DNA of 42,657 nucleotides from CAMTWZ01 sp041749075 (GTDB lineage: Bacteria; Bacteroidota; Rhodothermia; Balneolales; HLUCCA01): positions 1 through 42,657 of the forward strand of contig JBGTBY010000013.1 in assembly GCA_041749075.1 (NCBI GenBank), given 5' to 3'. The notes beneath the pieces were generated by a model that did not search any database, was not told the DNA's origin, and was given only the letters and a program-made list of their open reading frames with translations. Below are positions 41,654-42,657 of the stretch, piece by piece. The position numbers and the translations under genes are program-made. Numbering within the stretch: the stretch's first letter is position 1; every line of letters starts with the position of its first letter.

Positions 41654-42337
41654 ATGATTCCAAAACTTAAGGCAATAGATCAAATGAAAAACTTGCTTTT
41701 CAAAGCTTTTTACCAAGGTCGCGATGAGGAGTCTATTGGAGCAGGGAACTGTGCTTCAGTTGCATTAATTAAAGCAGCGATGTTTGCGTTCGGATACGAA
41801 GTTTTTTTAATTAAGAAAGATTCAGAAAGTTACCATATCACGTTACGCAACAACGAGGTTGTTACTTTAAATGAAGACGAATTATTATACGCGAGCAGAA
41901 TGTCAGCGTTCATATTGGGTAAATACGAAAATAACTCTGAACTAGAAGAATTCAAGAGGATTCGAGAGTACGCACATTTATGCTTCGCAGTGATGTGTAA
42001 AATGGCTCAAAAATATGGGGACTATAGCAGTCGATACAGTAAATTCATAATTCCTGAAACGTATGAAATGGCGGTAGAAATTTTGAACGACGGAACCTTT
42101 ACACCCCAAGTTTATGAATTCTTAGGGCTTGAAGAAAGTGTCTCGCCTGTATATAGATACAACTTGATCTCGAAATTTAGGGGAAACTTCGGAATGGTCA
42201 TATGGACAGGTGTGCATGCTGTTTATGCGAATGCTGGTTATTTTGATTTATATGGAAACAAAAAACGTTTAACGAACAGGGTGATGTTATCGCTTCCAGG
42301 AAAGATTGTGGCAGGAGTTTTTCAAATAAGACCATAG
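41654..42337 (+). CDS. Unrecognised protein with possible Cys-His-Asp triad
   Basis: I do not recognise this 227-residue soluble protein. It has GAGNCASVALIKAAMFAFGY (Cys33 at the start of a helix) near the N-terminus, and WTGVHAVYANAGYFDLYGN near the C-terminus (His188, Asp198). The order and spacing fit a papain-like or transglutaminase-like fold, where a Cys helix is followed by His and Asp on strands, but this is inference from three residues. The gene is clearly more AT-rich than the window average and has its own sigma-70-like promoter, both signs of recent arrival. The next gene encodes a secreted protein cut off by an IS. Confidence 0.65.
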   Translation: MIPKLKAIDQMKNLLFKAFYQGRDEESIGAGNCASVALIKAAMFAFGYEVFLIKKDSESYHITLRNNEVVTLNEDELLYASRMSAFILGKYENNSELEEFKRIREYAHLCFAVMCKMAQKYGDYSSRYSKFIIPETYEMAVEILNDGTFTPQVYEFLGLEESVSPVYRYNLISKFRGNFGMVIWTGVHAVYANAGYFDLYGNKKRLTNRVMLSLPGKIVAGVFQIRP

Positions 42338-42414
42338 CAACATTATAATGGTCGGGATTATATTCTACAGTTATTACTTTTACTAATTTTTTTCTCTCTT
42401 AAATTGATATTATT

Positions 42415-42594
42415 ATGAAATATATTATTGCTTTTATACTCCTTTTCAATCTGATTAACAATAGTGCATATTCACAAATACTATCGAAAAAAAAGGTCGA
42501 TAATTATTTTGCATCAATGAGGTGGTTCGCTTTTTCGGACAGCGTTTTGGTTTTGGATAATTGTCTCATGAGGCAAGCCGGTAGCGCTGCATAG
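42415..42594 (+). pseudogene. Secreted-protein gene, 5' part, interrupted by IS3-family element
   Basis: The ATG at 42415 opens MKYIIAFILLFNLINNSAYS then QILSKKKVDNYFASM and RWFAFSDSVLVLDN, a clear Sec signal peptide with cleavage near residue 20 and the start of a mature protein. The frame then enters IS sequence at about 42555-42568 and stops at 42594. AT-rich like its upstream neighbour, so the two probably arrived together. The rest of the gene, if it exists, is beyond the IS outside the window. Confidence 0.7.
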
Positions 42595-42657
42595 GCGTCA
42601 TGTCGTCGATCGAGGAATGCCCCCGACCCTCGTTATAGAACCTAATGTAGTCATCGC
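42555..42657. mobile_element. IS3-family insertion sequence, right end (cut by window)
   Basis: The element begins near 42555-42568 where the secreted-protein frame is lost, and runs off the window. Terminal repeats cannot be defined from one end. It contains the 3' end of the transposase gene. Confidence 0.65.
42566..42657 (-). CDS. IS3-family transposase (OrfB), C-terminal fragment
   Basis: The minus strand reads DDYIRFYNEGRGHSSIDDMT then PMQRYRLAS and a TGA stop at 42568-42566. This is the C-terminal end of the rve integrase core of IS3-family OrfB proteins ('YI.FYN..R.HSS....TP...Y'). Only the last 29 residues are in the window; the Glu of the DDE triad lies just outside. Confidence 0.85.
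   Translation of the reverse strand, partial: DDYIRFYNEGRGHSSIDDMTPMQRYRLAS

Overview
The window looks like a chromosomal segment of a member of the Bacteroidota/FCB superphylum, with moderate GC (mid-50s by eye). The pointers are a type IX secretion (T9SS) C-terminal sorting domain preceded by the YPNPFNPST linker, a DUF6029-like outer-membrane barrel, the Nif3/DUF164 gene pair, GNAT-nitrilase fusion, and start sites that mostly lack a strong Shine-Dalgarno sequence. The spelling YPNPFNPST is common in Ignavibacteria, Kapaibacteria and Rhodothermia-like lineages, so one of those is my guess; no rRNA is present to settle it.

Layout. 1-125: cut-off end of an IS256-family element. 209-7646: housekeeping block (isoaspartyl peptidase, purine nucleoside phosphorylase, DivIVA-like protein, two PspB-like small membrane proteins, YggS, Nif3, DUF164 coiled-coil protein, RNase P RNA, SmpB). 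7738-8327: hicAB toxin-antitoxin pair. 8604-15152: site-2 protease, arginine deiminase, a two-domain glycosyltransferase and a sodium:solute symporter. 15307-18106: complete three-gene proton-translocating transhydrogenase operon (pntAA-pntAB-pntB). 18202-20277: DinB-like protein, lipoprotein, HTH/PIN toxin-antitoxin pair. 20274-30981: pyruvate:ferredoxin oxidoreductase, FabF, GNAT-nitrilase fusion, a three-gene redox/outer-membrane operon (TlpA, DUF6029 barrel, T9SS-exported redoxin) and GltX.

30982-42657 is an accessory region of small, mostly single genes on both strands (Tag glycosylase, NAD-binding protein, Qnr-like pentapeptide protein, YdeI-like protein, ArsR plus SRPBCC-VOC fusion, Gfo/Idh/MocA oxidoreductase). 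Among them are several broken genes: a vapBC locus collapsed by deletion, a DUF1801 gene with deletion and frameshift, a stub of a type IIG restriction-modification enzyme, and a secreted-protein gene interrupted by an IS3-family element at the right edge. A two-gene DUF6978-like/DUF1828 module sits next to the restriction stub, so 39.9-42.6 kb reads as a decaying defence-type island.

The most unusual signal is non-coding. The spacers are built from several dispersed repeat families: a ~130 bp composite repeat (three full copies and one rearranged), small perfect or near-perfect GGGCGGAT...ATCCGCCC-type hairpins (at least seven), two copies of a 'GCATGCCCAGAGCCATGTCC' element, one ~170 bp nested inverted-repeat element, and short 'word' repeats. 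Two hairpins have entered coding sequence in frame, one in the T9SS sorting-domain linker and one in the glycosyltransferase interdomain linker, and others supply stop codons. This resembles the behaviour of Rickettsia palindromic elements, in a different lineage.
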